DNA of 64,000 bases from Curtobacterium sp. MCBA15_008 (lineage in GTDB: Bacteria; Actinomycetota; Actinomycetes; Actinomycetales; Microbacteriaceae): contig NZ_MJGN01000012.1 in NCBI RefSeq assembly GCF_001865065.1, forward strand, positions 105,883 through 169,882. The letters are read 5' to 3'. Below, piece after piece: positions 18,988-26,698 of this stretch; within the stretch, counting starts at the first letter, position 1, and each line of letters starts with the position of its first letter. The notes beneath the pieces are model-generated. The model was not told the DNA's origin. It was given only the letters and a program-made list of their open reading frames with translations, and made no database searches. The translations under genes were made by a program, and so were the position numbers.

Positions 18988-19053
18988 GCGGCCCCGGCCG
19001 GCCCTGTCCCGGCGCCGGCCCGGTTCGGTTCGGTTCGGGGTCTTCAGGTCGGA
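18988..19053. repeat. Low-complexity convergent intergenic segment
   Basis: The gap between the asparaginase stop and the convergent hypothetical gene holds a GC-only inverted stretch (GGCCCCGGCCGGCCC facing GGCGCCGGCC). Three CGGTT pentamers in tandem and CAGGT repeats follow. This could serve as a bidirectional terminator for the two converging genes, but there is no clear T tract. Confidence 0.45.
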
Positions 19054-19881
19054 TCAGGTCAGGTCGATCTGCGGGAGGGCCGGAGCGATCGGCACGCCGC
19101 GGCGGTCATCGCGGGAGTCGTCGCGGCGGCGGACGGTGCAGCCGTACCGGGTGACCTCGACCACGACGTCGAACCGACGCGGGAGCAGGCTGAGGCCGGG
19201 GACCAGCACCAGGGTCGTCGGGGTGGAGGCGTGCGGGTCCGCCGCGAGGACGGCCGTGCCCGGTGGGAGGCGTGGGCTGCTCGGGGCCGTCGGGGGTTCC
19301 GGGGCCCAGACACTCGTCGGCCGTGCCGAAGCCGGAGCCGGTGCGCGTGCTCCTTCTCGGCTCGACGTGTTCCTTGGCGGGTCGGCCCGGATGACGAAGC
19401 CGTCGAGGTCTTCGAGGTCCGGGGCTGCGGCCGACCGCACGACGGCCGCGTCCTGCTCGACGATCGCGAGCACCTGCACCGCCAGTGCCCGGTACACCGC
19501 ATGGGCGAGGGCACCGGTGCCGACGACCACCACGTGGGCGCGCACGGAACCAACCGGCAACTCGACCGCATGACCGTCGGGACCGGTCCCGAATGTCACC
19601 GTGTGCGGGGCCGGTTCCGGGGCGGCCCGGTTCACGATCCCGCTGGGCTCGTCGTCCGGGTGCGGTGACGCCGGGGTCGGCGGCGGCCCGAGGACGACCG
19701 CCGCCGACGACCCGTCACCGGCGCGAGCCGAACGGACGAGCAGGACGTCGAGCACGGCGCAGCACGCGGCCGCCACCAACAGGATCGTCCGCGCGAGCCC
19801 GGTCAGCGGCGCGACGACCCCGACGGCGACGAGCACGAGCGACGTCCCGATGAGGAGACATCGGGCGACGAGCGGCTGCAT
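19054..19881 (-). CDS. Hypothetical membrane protein at the end of the kinase/FHA locus
   Basis: A 275-residue protein whose first 60 residues contain two predicted membrane helices (about 8-28 and 31-52) with little between them. A Pro- and Ala-rich cytoplasmic-looking stretch follows, then VGSVRAHVVVVGTGALAHAVYRAL and a basic region near the end (CTVRRRDDSRDDRR). I recognise no family. The ATG at MQPLVARC is chosen because it begins the hydrophobic segment; the frame stays open upstream into a hairpin element. It lies 106 bp downstream of the zinc-ribbon/FHA gene and may be the last gene of the locus. Confidence 0.6.
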   Translation of the reverse strand: MQPLVARCLLIGTSLVLVAVGVVAPLTGLARTILLVAAACCAVLDVLLVRSARAGDGSSAAVVLGPPPTPASPHPDDEPSGIVNRAAPEPAPHTVTFGTGPDGHAVELPVGSVRAHVVVVGTGALAHAVYRALAVQVLAIVEQDAAVVRSAAAPDLEDLDGFVIRADPPRNTSSREGARAPAPASARPTSVWAPEPPTAPSSPRLPPGTAVLAADPHASTPTTLVLVPGLSLLPRRFDVVVEVTRYGCTVRRRDDSRDDRRGVPIAPALPQIDLT

Positions 19882-19915
19882 GCCGGACAGCACACCACCC
19901 GGCGTCCGGTCCCTC

Positions 19916-19980
19916 GGGTCACGCCCAGCGATCTGTGGACGAACGACGATGCGCCGGCTCCTGTGGAGGAACCGGCGCAC
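19916..19980 (-). other. Conserved hairpin element, copy A
   Basis: Read on the minus strand, an 8-bp outer stem (TGCGCCGG with CCGGCGCA) encloses CTCC-ACA-GGAG. It is followed by CGTTCGTCCACAGATCGCTGG and then GTGACC. The two CCACAG motifs start 28 bp apart. The same layout and spacing occur at 36.3 kb with a different but still paired outer stem. It lies in the leader of the hypothetical gene downstream of the zinc-ribbon/FHA gene. It may be an RNA leader element or a mobile hairpin; no known family is recognised. Confidence 0.55.
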
Positions 19981-19987
19981 GTGGTGC

Positions 19988-21754
19988 TCACTGCACGAGG
20001 AAGAACTGCTCCCCGATGTCGACGCGGGCACCGCGCTCGACCCGGTAACGACGACCCGGCTCGCAGCGACGGATCGACCCGTCGATGTGCCGGACGACCG
20101 TGCCGTTGCCGGAGAAGCGATCCGAGACCCAGAGGTCGTCTCCGTCACGACCGAGCTCGAGGTGCGTCTTCGACACGGACTTGCCCGGGTCGTGCACGGT
20201 GAGCAAGTCGTCGAAGCGTTCGCCGGGCTGTGGGCGCGGCAGGCGCCCGACGAGCCCGGTGCCGTGCACGCCGAACCGTTCACCCGTGCTGAAGTGCAGC
20301 ACGAACGGCGCGTGGGTCGGGGTCTTCGAGACGATGCGCGTCTCTTCGACGTCGTCCTCGAGGTCGCCGTCGGCACTGGTCGGCGAACCGTCCGTCGGCG
20401 GGAGGGGCAGCACAGGACCGGTGACGCCGGGCAACGGCGGGAGCGGTGCGGCCGTCGGGACCCGGACCGCGGCCGTGTCCTCGGCGACCGGGGCCGACGA
20501 CGGCAGGGTCGCGGACGCCGGGGCGGCGGGTGGACTCAGCTGCTCCGCGGAAGGCGACTCGTCGGTCACCGGTGCGGCGTGGACGCCACGAGGACGCAGC
20601 GGCGCGGACGGGGTGTCGTCGCTCGCGGCGGAGTCGTCGTCCACCACAGAGTCGTCGGTGTCGGCGGTTGCACGCTCGGGCACCTCGTCCGCGGCGTCGC
20701 CTTCGGCCTCCGCCTCGGCGTCGACGACCTCGTCGACCACGGCCTGCACCGAGTCGTCGGCCGCCCAGTCGGGCCGGTCCATCGGCAGGGGCACGATCTG
20801 CCCCGTGAAGGCGGCGGTCACCGCGGGTCGCACCGCACCGCACTCGCCGCAGAAGATGTCGTCCGGCTCGAGGAGGTGGCCGCACACGTGGCACGTCGTT
20901 GCCTGCGACCCCGGCGTCACGAGCGGCGCTGGGCGTGGCGGACGACGGTCGACGAGCGGCTCGACGACGGCGGTGTCACCCGGCTGCGGCGGCGAGACCA
21001 CTGCGGAAGCGCCTCCGGCGACGGCGGTGGGTTCGTCGCGGTCCGGTGCGTCGTCGTCCTCGGGCCCCGCCGCGTCGGTGACCGTCGTGTCGGGAGTCGC
21101 GGCGTTCGAACGCCCGACCCACCAGGACGGTCCGGCGGGGGGCGCGACCGGAGCCTGGTCCTGTGGCGGACTCCACACCGGCGCGACGGGCTCGGCGGCG
21201 AAGGGCTCGGCCGCGCCACGCTGGATCGTGTCGTGCTGGGAGTCGTCGGTACCGGCCGCACGGTCGGCGAGCCAGGTGACCTCGGGGTCCTCGGCCTCGG
21301 ACGGGTACGCGTTCGGGTCGAGCGGCGGCTCGGTCGGCGCCTCGTCGACGCCGGTGTCCAGCCGCGGGTCGGCGGGCTCGGTGGCCTGCTGGCCGGTCCA
21401 GTCACCCAGACCGGAACCGGCACCGTGCACGTGCGTCGGCGCGGATCGGGGAGCGTGGTCGTCGGGACGTTGCACGGGCACGGGTGCCGGGGGCTGCTCG
21501 TCGCGACGGTCCGCGCCGGTCAGCCAGGCGCGGGTCGCGGGGTCGAGGGTCGCCTCGGGCAACCAGGCGTCGGCGGCGGGGTCGATCCGGCGGCCGTGCA
21601 GGTCGGGCTGCTGCAGGGGCGGCGGGGGTGCTTGTTCGACGGGCGTCGGCGCGACCGGTCGACGGTTCGCCGCAGCGGTCACCGCACGCCCGCACTCACC
21701 GCAGAAGATCGCTCCGTCCGGGAGCATCGATCCGCAGTGTTCGCATCTGATCAC
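19988..21754 (-). CDS. Double zinc-ribbon protein with C-terminal FHA domain
   Basis: A 588-residue protein with no membrane segment. A zinc ribbon opens it (CEHCG...CGECG, residues 4-21) and a second one follows near residue 285 (CHVCG...CGECG). Between and after them lie long acidic Pro/Ala-rich disordered stretches. The last ~100 residues form an FHA domain (GLVGRLP, SVSKTHLEL, GNGT), a phosphothreonine reader. Just before it is EETRIV (T472), resembling the phospho-acceptor motif of GarA-like FHA proteins. The start overlaps the stop of the transglutaminase-like gene. It probably acts with the locus kinase and phosphatase; targets are unknown. Confidence 0.85.
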   Translation of the reverse strand: MIRCEHCGSMLPDGAIFCGECGRAVTAAANRRPVAPTPVEQAPPPPLQQPDLHGRRIDPAADAWLPEATLDPATRAWLTGADRRDEQPPAPVPVQRPDDHAPRSAPTHVHGAGSGLGDWTGQQATEPADPRLDTGVDEAPTEPPLDPNAYPSEAEDPEVTWLADRAAGTDDSQHDTIQRGAAEPFAAEPVAPVWSPPQDQAPVAPPAGPSWWVGRSNAATPDTTVTDAAGPEDDDAPDRDEPTAVAGGASAVVSPPQPGDTAVVEPLVDRRPPRPAPLVTPGSQATTCHVCGHLLEPDDIFCGECGAVRPAVTAAFTGQIVPLPMDRPDWAADDSVQAVVDEVVDAEAEAEGDAADEVPERATADTDDSVVDDDSAASDDTPSAPLRPRGVHAAPVTDESPSAEQLSPPAAPASATLPSSAPVAEDTAAVRVPTAAPLPPLPGVTGPVLPLPPTDGSPTSADGDLEDDVEETRIVSKTPTHAPFVLHFSTGERFGVHGTGLVGRLPRPQPGERFDDLLTVHDPGKSVSKTHLELGRDGDDLWVSDRFSGNGTVVRHIDGSIRRCEPGRRYRVERGARVDIGEQFFLVQ

Positions 21755-24249
21755 GGGTGTCCTCTGTCCTCACTCGGCCGTCCACGACGCTCGCCGGCCT
21801 GCAGGCCATCGTAGTCACGCGCTCCGGCCGCACCCTGGCCGCGCGAGGGACGACCTCCACGCCCACCGACGACCGCGGCGACCGCGGTGCCGGCAGACCG
21901 CGGCCCGTCGGCGATCCGCAGCGACCGGAGCGAGACCGCGGCCCGGATGCGCTCCTTGCGGGTGCGCCCCGTGCGGAGGCTCGAGATCGCGTCGTCCGCC
22001 GCGGACCACATCCGGTCGGCGGTGGTGACGTCGGCGTCGTTCGGGCCGAAGACGGACCGGTCCGCCAGCGCGGCGAGGCCATTGCCCCCGTCGCCCGGCG
22101 CACCGACGACGGCTTCCCGCCGGGTCGCCGAGCGGTCCACGTCGTGCCCGCGGTCGACGAGCGCGTCGCGGTACTCGTCCCAGGCACCCACGATGCGGCC
22201 ACGGGGGGTCGGCGCCCGGCGTCGGCGGCGACGACGGATGCGCTTGAGGAGCACGATGACGCCGAACGGCAGGAGCACGAGGGCGACGAAACCGAGCGTG
22301 GCGAGCACCCACGGCAGCGCGGCCAGCAGGATCTGCAGCCACAGGGGCTGCACGGGCGGTGTGTTGCGGTCGCTCTGCGGCGGTGCCTGCTGGGACTGGT
22401 CCTGCTGCTCGGCCGGGGGCGGCGGCACGACGGTCTCCGGGCGGGTGACCGGCTGCGGGGTCTGCTGCTGCTCGTCGGGGATGTCGCGCACGGTCGGGTT
22501 CGGGTCGATCATCACCCAGCCCCACTGCGCCGTGTCGACCTCGACGCGGGCGGTGACGTCCGAGCCGCGGAACGTCGTGGTGCCGCCCGTGGTCGAACCC
22601 GCACGGGCGTCTCCCCCGGCGTCGCCGCCGGCCGTGAAGCCCATCACCACGCGTGCCGGGTACCCGAGCTGGTTCGCCATCAGCGCTGCCGCCGCCGCGT
22701 ACTGCTCCTGGTCGCCGATCATGATCGGGGACGTCAGGAGTTCCTGGATGCGGTCGGCACCGTGCCCGGAGCGGCTCGCCCGGTCGTCGCCCACGCCGTG
22801 GCTGACGTAGCCGTTCCGCTTGAGTTCCTGGATCATCGCGACGAGCTTGGCGCCGTCGGTGTCGGCGTTCCCGGTGTACGCGTCGACGGTGTCCCGCACG
22901 GCGTCGGGGACCGACCGCGGCGTCGGGATCGAGGCGTCACCGGGTCGCGCGGTGGCCAGCTCGTCGTCGGTCGGCTGTTCCGGGAGCACGGCCGTCAGGT
23001 CGTAGCGGGTGCCGTCCGCGATCCCGCCCACGACGGCGCCGGTTCCGGTCGACCCGTTGTAGAAGAACGCACCGCGTTCCTGCGCCGCGTCCGTGCCGGT
23101 GAACTCGACGCGCTCGAGGTCGCCGACGGTCGGCAGCCAGACACCGCTGTACCCCTCGACGCGCACGCCGACGCGCACCGTGGTGCCGCGGACACCCCGC
23201 ACGTCGACGGACGTCGGGACCCGCTCGAAGGTGCCGGACGCCGTCGCGCCGTCCGCCCCGCCCACGCGGTAGACGACGCCGTCGTACGTGTCGAGGGTCG
23301 CGATCCGCACGAAGCCGTTCGCCGGCAGGCCGGTGACGCGCAGTTGCGTGGTGTCGGCCTCGGTCTGCTCCTCGTAGGCGCGGAAGCCGCTCAGCGGGCT
23401 GACGTAGTCGCGCGGGTCGAACGGCTTCACGACGTCGGTCCGTGCCACGGTGCGCCCCACCGACGGCGGAGCGACGAGACCGAGTCCGGTCGCGACGACG
23501 GCGGCCGCCACGATCGTCGCGCTCCCCACGAGCGCCGGACGCAGCACGGACCGGACGATCGGGACGCGGGCGCCGATGGTGGTCGCCACCGCGACGGCGC
23601 GGCGCGCATGGCGCACCGTGAGCGCCCAGACGAGCGCGATCCCGGTGAGCGCGACCGCGGTCGCGATCGACGTGTCCAGCCGGCTCGGCCCGATCACGAC
23701 ACCGGCCGCGAAGAGCACGAGCGCCGGGATGCTCGCGAGTTCCTGCCTGGAGGCGCGGGTCGCCACGCTCACGGCCGTCACGGTCGCGATCAGGAGCGTC
23801 ACGAAGTACGGGACGAGCAACGACTCGTAGGATCCGACGGGCAGGCTGATGGTCACCAGCCGCTTCCAGCCGAGGGCGACGCCGGCGAACAGGTCGATGA
23901 GCCCCTGCCCCGTCGGCAGCAGGCCGTTCGCCTGACCCGGCACCGCCGCGGGCACGCCGGTCAGCGCGAACGCGGCCACCGTGGCGATCGCGACGACCGC
24001 GGTGGGCAGGCGGAAGACCGTCCCGATCAGGGCGACGAGCGTGCCGAAGACCACGGCGGTCACGGCCGCGACGATCATCGCGTCGTCGCGGTACACCGGC
24101 CACCACGCCGTGCTCGCGACGGCCAGCAGGAGCCAGACCGCGAGCGTGCCACCGACGAGCCGCGTCGGGGTCAGTCGGCGTGCCTCGCGACGGGCGTCCT
24201 TCCGGACGGTCTTCCGCGCCCGGGTGCCCGGGTCCGCTGCGGCGCTCAC
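21751..24249 (-). CDS. TgpA-like membrane protein with inactivated transglutaminase domain
   Basis: An 832-residue protein of the TgpA/DUF3488-transglutaminase type. Six or seven membrane helices occupy residues 33-260, an external domain runs from about 265 to 600, one helix lies at about 636-668, and a ~160-residue basic cytoplasmic tail ends it. In the transglutaminase core the nucleophilic Cys is replaced by Gln514 (GDQEQYA) and the His by Thr566 (SDVTARVEV); Asp582 remains (MIDPNP). Crosslinking or protease activity is therefore not expected. It overlaps its neighbours (DUF58 upstream, zinc-ribbon/FHA downstream) by 4 bp each. A copy of the intergenic repeat core lies inside the gene near 23,744. 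Confidence 0.9.
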   Translation of the reverse strand: MSAAADPGTRARKTVRKDARREARRLTPTRLVGGTLAVWLLLAVASTAWWPVYRDDAMIVAAVTAVVFGTLVALIGTVFRLPTAVVAIATVAAFALTGVPAAVPGQANGLLPTGQGLIDLFAGVALGWKRLVTISLPVGSYESLLVPYFVTLLIATVTAVSVATRASRQELASIPALVLFAAGVVIGPSRLDTSIATAVALTGIALVWALTVRHARRAVAVATTIGARVPIVRSVLRPALVGSATIVAAAVVATGLGLVAPPSVGRTVARTDVVKPFDPRDYVSPLSGFRAYEEQTEADTTQLRVTGLPANGFVRIATLDTYDGVVYRVGGADGATASGTFERVPTSVDVRGVRGTTVRVGVRVEGYSGVWLPTVGDLERVEFTGTDAAQERGAFFYNGSTGTGAVVGGIADGTRYDLTAVLPEQPTDDELATARPGDASIPTPRSVPDAVRDTVDAYTGNADTDGAKLVAMIQELKRNGYVSHGVGDDRASRSGHGADRIQELLTSPIMIGDQEQYAAAAALMANQLGYPARVVMGFTAGGDAGGDARAGSTTGGTTTFRGSDVTARVEVDTAQWGWVMIDPNPTVRDIPDEQQQTPQPVTRPETVVPPPPAEQQDQSQQAPPQSDRNTPPVQPLWLQILLAALPWVLATLGFVALVLLPFGVIVLLKRIRRRRRRRAPTPRGRIVGAWDEYRDALVDRGHDVDRSATRREAVVGAPGDGGNGLAALADRSVFGPNDADVTTADRMWSAADDAISSLRTGRTRKERIRAAVSLRSLRIADGPRSAGTAVAAVVGGRGGRPSRGQGAAGARDYDGLQAGERRGRPSEDRGHP

Positions 24250-25661
24250 GCCGCCGTCGCCGATCGGTGCAGGGCGTGCCGGAGGTCGTCGAGGTAGCCG
24301 ATCGTCATCACCGTGAGGCCGGCGACGCGGAGGAAGCGCGGCTGCGCCTCGGGCTCGCAGATGACCGCCACGACCTCGACCCCGACGGGGAAGCGCGTCG
24401 CCGCGAGCCGGAGTGCGGGCAGCTCGACGGTGGACCCGACCACGAGGAAGGCGACCGAGATGCCGGCGGTGTCGTTGCCGACGATGCGGGAGACCTCGGC
24501 GATCGGCAGGCAGGCGTCCGCCAGGCCGACCGACGCGAAGTCGTCGAGCAGCCGCGTCGGGGTGACGGTCGGCAGGGGGTGCACGGCGTAGACGGCGCGC
24601 TTGGCGAACTCCGGGGTCCGCTCGGACACCACGACCGTGACCTCTCGGCCGTCGCGGATCGCCCGGGTCCCGAGGGAGGCAGCGGCGCTGACGGCCAGCT
24701 CGAACTCCTCGTCGTCGGCGAACTCGGCGCGGGAGATCCCGAGCGCGATCACGAGGTGCGACCGACGGGTGTCCTCGAACTGCCGGACCATCAGCGCGCC
24801 GGACTTCGCCGTCGACTTCCAGTGGATCGTTCGGGGGTCATCGCCCGGCATGTACTCACGGATGGCGTGGAACGCGATGTCCGACGGCGACAGGTCGGTC
24901 GTGGCCTGCCCCTCGAGGTCACGCACGAGCCCGGTGCTCGTCGACGGGATCGCGATCGTCCGGGGGTGCACGATGACCTGCTCGCGGGCGGTCCAGACGA
25001 CCTCGCGCCGGACCAGACCGACCGGGTCGGCGCGGACGCCCGTCACCGGCCCCACGTCGAGCACACCGCGTCGCACCGTGGGCACCGGGACCTCGCGCTC
25101 GAACGTGCCGCGTGGGCCGATCGACGGGATCGCGACGTCGACCAGGCCGGACCCGACCGGGACCTCCACGGTCGTCGGCACCGACGGCAGCCGCGCAGGG
25201 TTCTCCGCGGTGACCACCACGCCGGCATCGTCACCGACGGCGACGCGGTGCTGCGGCAGCCGCATCCGGATGAGCAGTCGCGAGCGGCCGATGAGGGCGA
25301 TCGCGGCGACGACCACGAGGACCACCCCCGCGAAGCCGACGACGACGACCTCCCGCAGCCCGAAGCGGTACCCGAGCACGAACGCGACGAGCGTGAGCGC
25401 GGCGACCGTCCATCCCAGGCCGGTGACCACGGACGAGACCTCTGCCCACCCGCGCTTGACGAGTCTCCAGGCCGTCGCCCAGGCCCGGGCGAGACCGACG
25501 ACGGCCTCTGCTGCCACGCCCTCACGGTCACCGACCAGGCGTGTCCGGACGTTGGTCAAGCCGGCGACCGTCCCCGTGCGCTCGTACGCCGTCGTCCCGC
25601 GACGCGACCGCGTCGAGGACGGGCGGCGCGACCGCGTGGAGACGGGCCGGCGGTCCGTCAC
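24246..25661 (-). CDS. DUF58 domain protein
   Basis: A 471-residue protein with a basic N-terminus and two membrane helices (about residues 80-125). A beta-rich external-type segment follows, then the DUF58 core with its hallmark REYMPGDDPRTIHWKSTAK and a vWA-like Rossmann half after it. DUF58 proteins are encoded next to MoxR ATPases, which are thought to remodel or activate partners carrying vWA-like domains. Here it overlaps both the MoxR gene and the transglutaminase-like gene by 4 bp, so equimolar production as a complex is likely. The biochemical function of DUF58 is not established. Confidence 0.92.
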   Translation of the reverse strand: MTDRRPVSTRSRRPSSTRSRRGTTAYERTGTVAGLTNVRTRLVGDREGVAAEAVVGLARAWATAWRLVKRGWAEVSSVVTGLGWTVAALTLVAFVLGYRFGLREVVVVGFAGVVLVVVAAIALIGRSRLLIRMRLPQHRVAVGDDAGVVVTAENPARLPSVPTTVEVPVGSGLVDVAIPSIGPRGTFEREVPVPTVRRGVLDVGPVTGVRADPVGLVRREVVWTAREQVIVHPRTIAIPSTSTGLVRDLEGQATTDLSPSDIAFHAIREYMPGDDPRTIHWKSTAKSGALMVRQFEDTRRSHLVIALGISRAEFADDEEFELAVSAAASLGTRAIRDGREVTVVVSERTPEFAKRAVYAVHPLPTVTPTRLLDDFASVGLADACLPIAEVSRIVGNDTAGISVAFLVVGSTVELPALRLAATRFPVGVEVVAVICEPEAQPRFLRVAGLTVMTIGYLDDLRHALHRSATAA

Positions 25662-26629
25662 GACGCGGACCGGTCCGCGGGCGGCGGGGTCTCGACGAGC
25701 AGCTGGGCGATCACGCTCGGGGCGCTGACGCCGTCGAACTCGGCCTCGGCGTCGAGCACCAGGCGGTGGGAGAGGACCGGGACCGCGAGGGCCTTCACGT
25801 CGTCGGGCGTGACGTAGTGACGGTGGTTCAGGGCGGCGAACACCCGCGAGGCGCGCATGAGGCCCATGGCCCCGCGGACACTGACGCCGAGACGGACCTC
25901 GCTCGCCGAACGCGTGCCGTCGACCAGCCGCGCGACGTAGTCGGCGATCACGGGGTCGACGTGCACCGTCCGCGCGATGGCGGCCATCTCGGTGATCGTC
26001 GCGGCGGGGACGACGCTCGCCAGCGGCACCGAGCTCGACGGCGCCGACGCGGTCTCGAGGATCTTGACCGTGGCGGCGTGGTCCGGGTAGCCAATCGAGG
26101 CCTTCATGAGGAAGCGGTCGAGCTGCGCCTCCGGCAGACGGTAGGTGCCGGCCTGCTCGATCGGGTTCTGCGTGGCGATGACCATGAACGGCTGGGCGAG
26201 CTTGTGGTTCACGCCGTCGACCGTGACGGCGGACTCCTCCATCGCCTCGAGCAGGGCCGACTGGGTCTTCGGGCTCGCGCGGTTGATCTCGTCGGCGAGG
26301 ACGATGTTCGAGAAGACCGGGCCGCGGTGGAAGTCGAACTCCTGCGTCTTCTGGTCGTAGACGCTGATGCCGGTGATGTCGCCCGGGAGCAGGTCGGGGG
26401 TGAACTGGATTCGGTTCGTCGAGCCCTGCACGCTCTGCGCCATCGCCCTGGCCAGGCTCGTCTTGCCGGTGCCGGGGACGTCCTCGAGCAGGAGGTGTCC
26501 CTCGCTGAGCATCGCCGTGACCGCCAGGCGGATCACGAACGTCTTCCCGAGGAGCACCTGCTCGACGTTGGTCACGATGCGGCCTGCGACGTCGGCGAAC
26601 CAGGTGGCCTGCTCCGGGGTCATGCTCAT
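25658..26629 (-). CDS. MoxR-family AAA+ ATPase
   Basis: A cytosolic AAA+ chaperone-like ATPase of 323 residues. Walker A is DVPGTGKTSLA (K56) and Walker B is NIVLADEINRA. Sensor 1 is in VIATQNPIEQAGTYRLPEAQLDRF and the C-terminal lid carries RLGVSVRGAMGLMRASR. MoxR proteins typically work with DUF58 and vWA partners to mature or regulate extracytoplasmic proteins. It lies 69 bp downstream of the giant surface-protein gene and overlaps the DUF58 start by 4 bp. Confidence 0.95.
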   Translation of the reverse strand: MSMTPEQATWFADVAGRIVTNVEQVLLGKTFVIRLAVTAMLSEGHLLLEDVPGTGKTSLARAMAQSVQGSTNRIQFTPDLLPGDITGISVYDQKTQEFDFHRGPVFSNIVLADEINRASPKTQSALLEAMEESAVTVDGVNHKLAQPFMVIATQNPIEQAGTYRLPEAQLDRFLMKASIGYPDHAATVKILETASAPSSSVPLASVVPAATITEMAAIARTVHVDPVIADYVARLVDGTRSASEVRLGVSVRGAMGLMRASRVFAALNHRHYVTPDDVKALAVPVLSHRLVLDAEAEFDGVSAPSVIAQLLVETPPPADRSAS

Positions 26630-26698
26630 GCGGTGTCGTTCCTCGTTCTCGGGGATGGCGGTAGGGGCAGCGTACGGTCAGCGGGCGACGGAGCCGCG

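Noticed and set aside
19934-19967. TGTGGA motifs in the hairpin elements considered as DnaA boxes or an origin
   Set aside because: They match only the CCACA part of the DnaA box, occur in a fixed hairpin context, and no dnaA/dnaN genes or AT-rich unwinding region are near.
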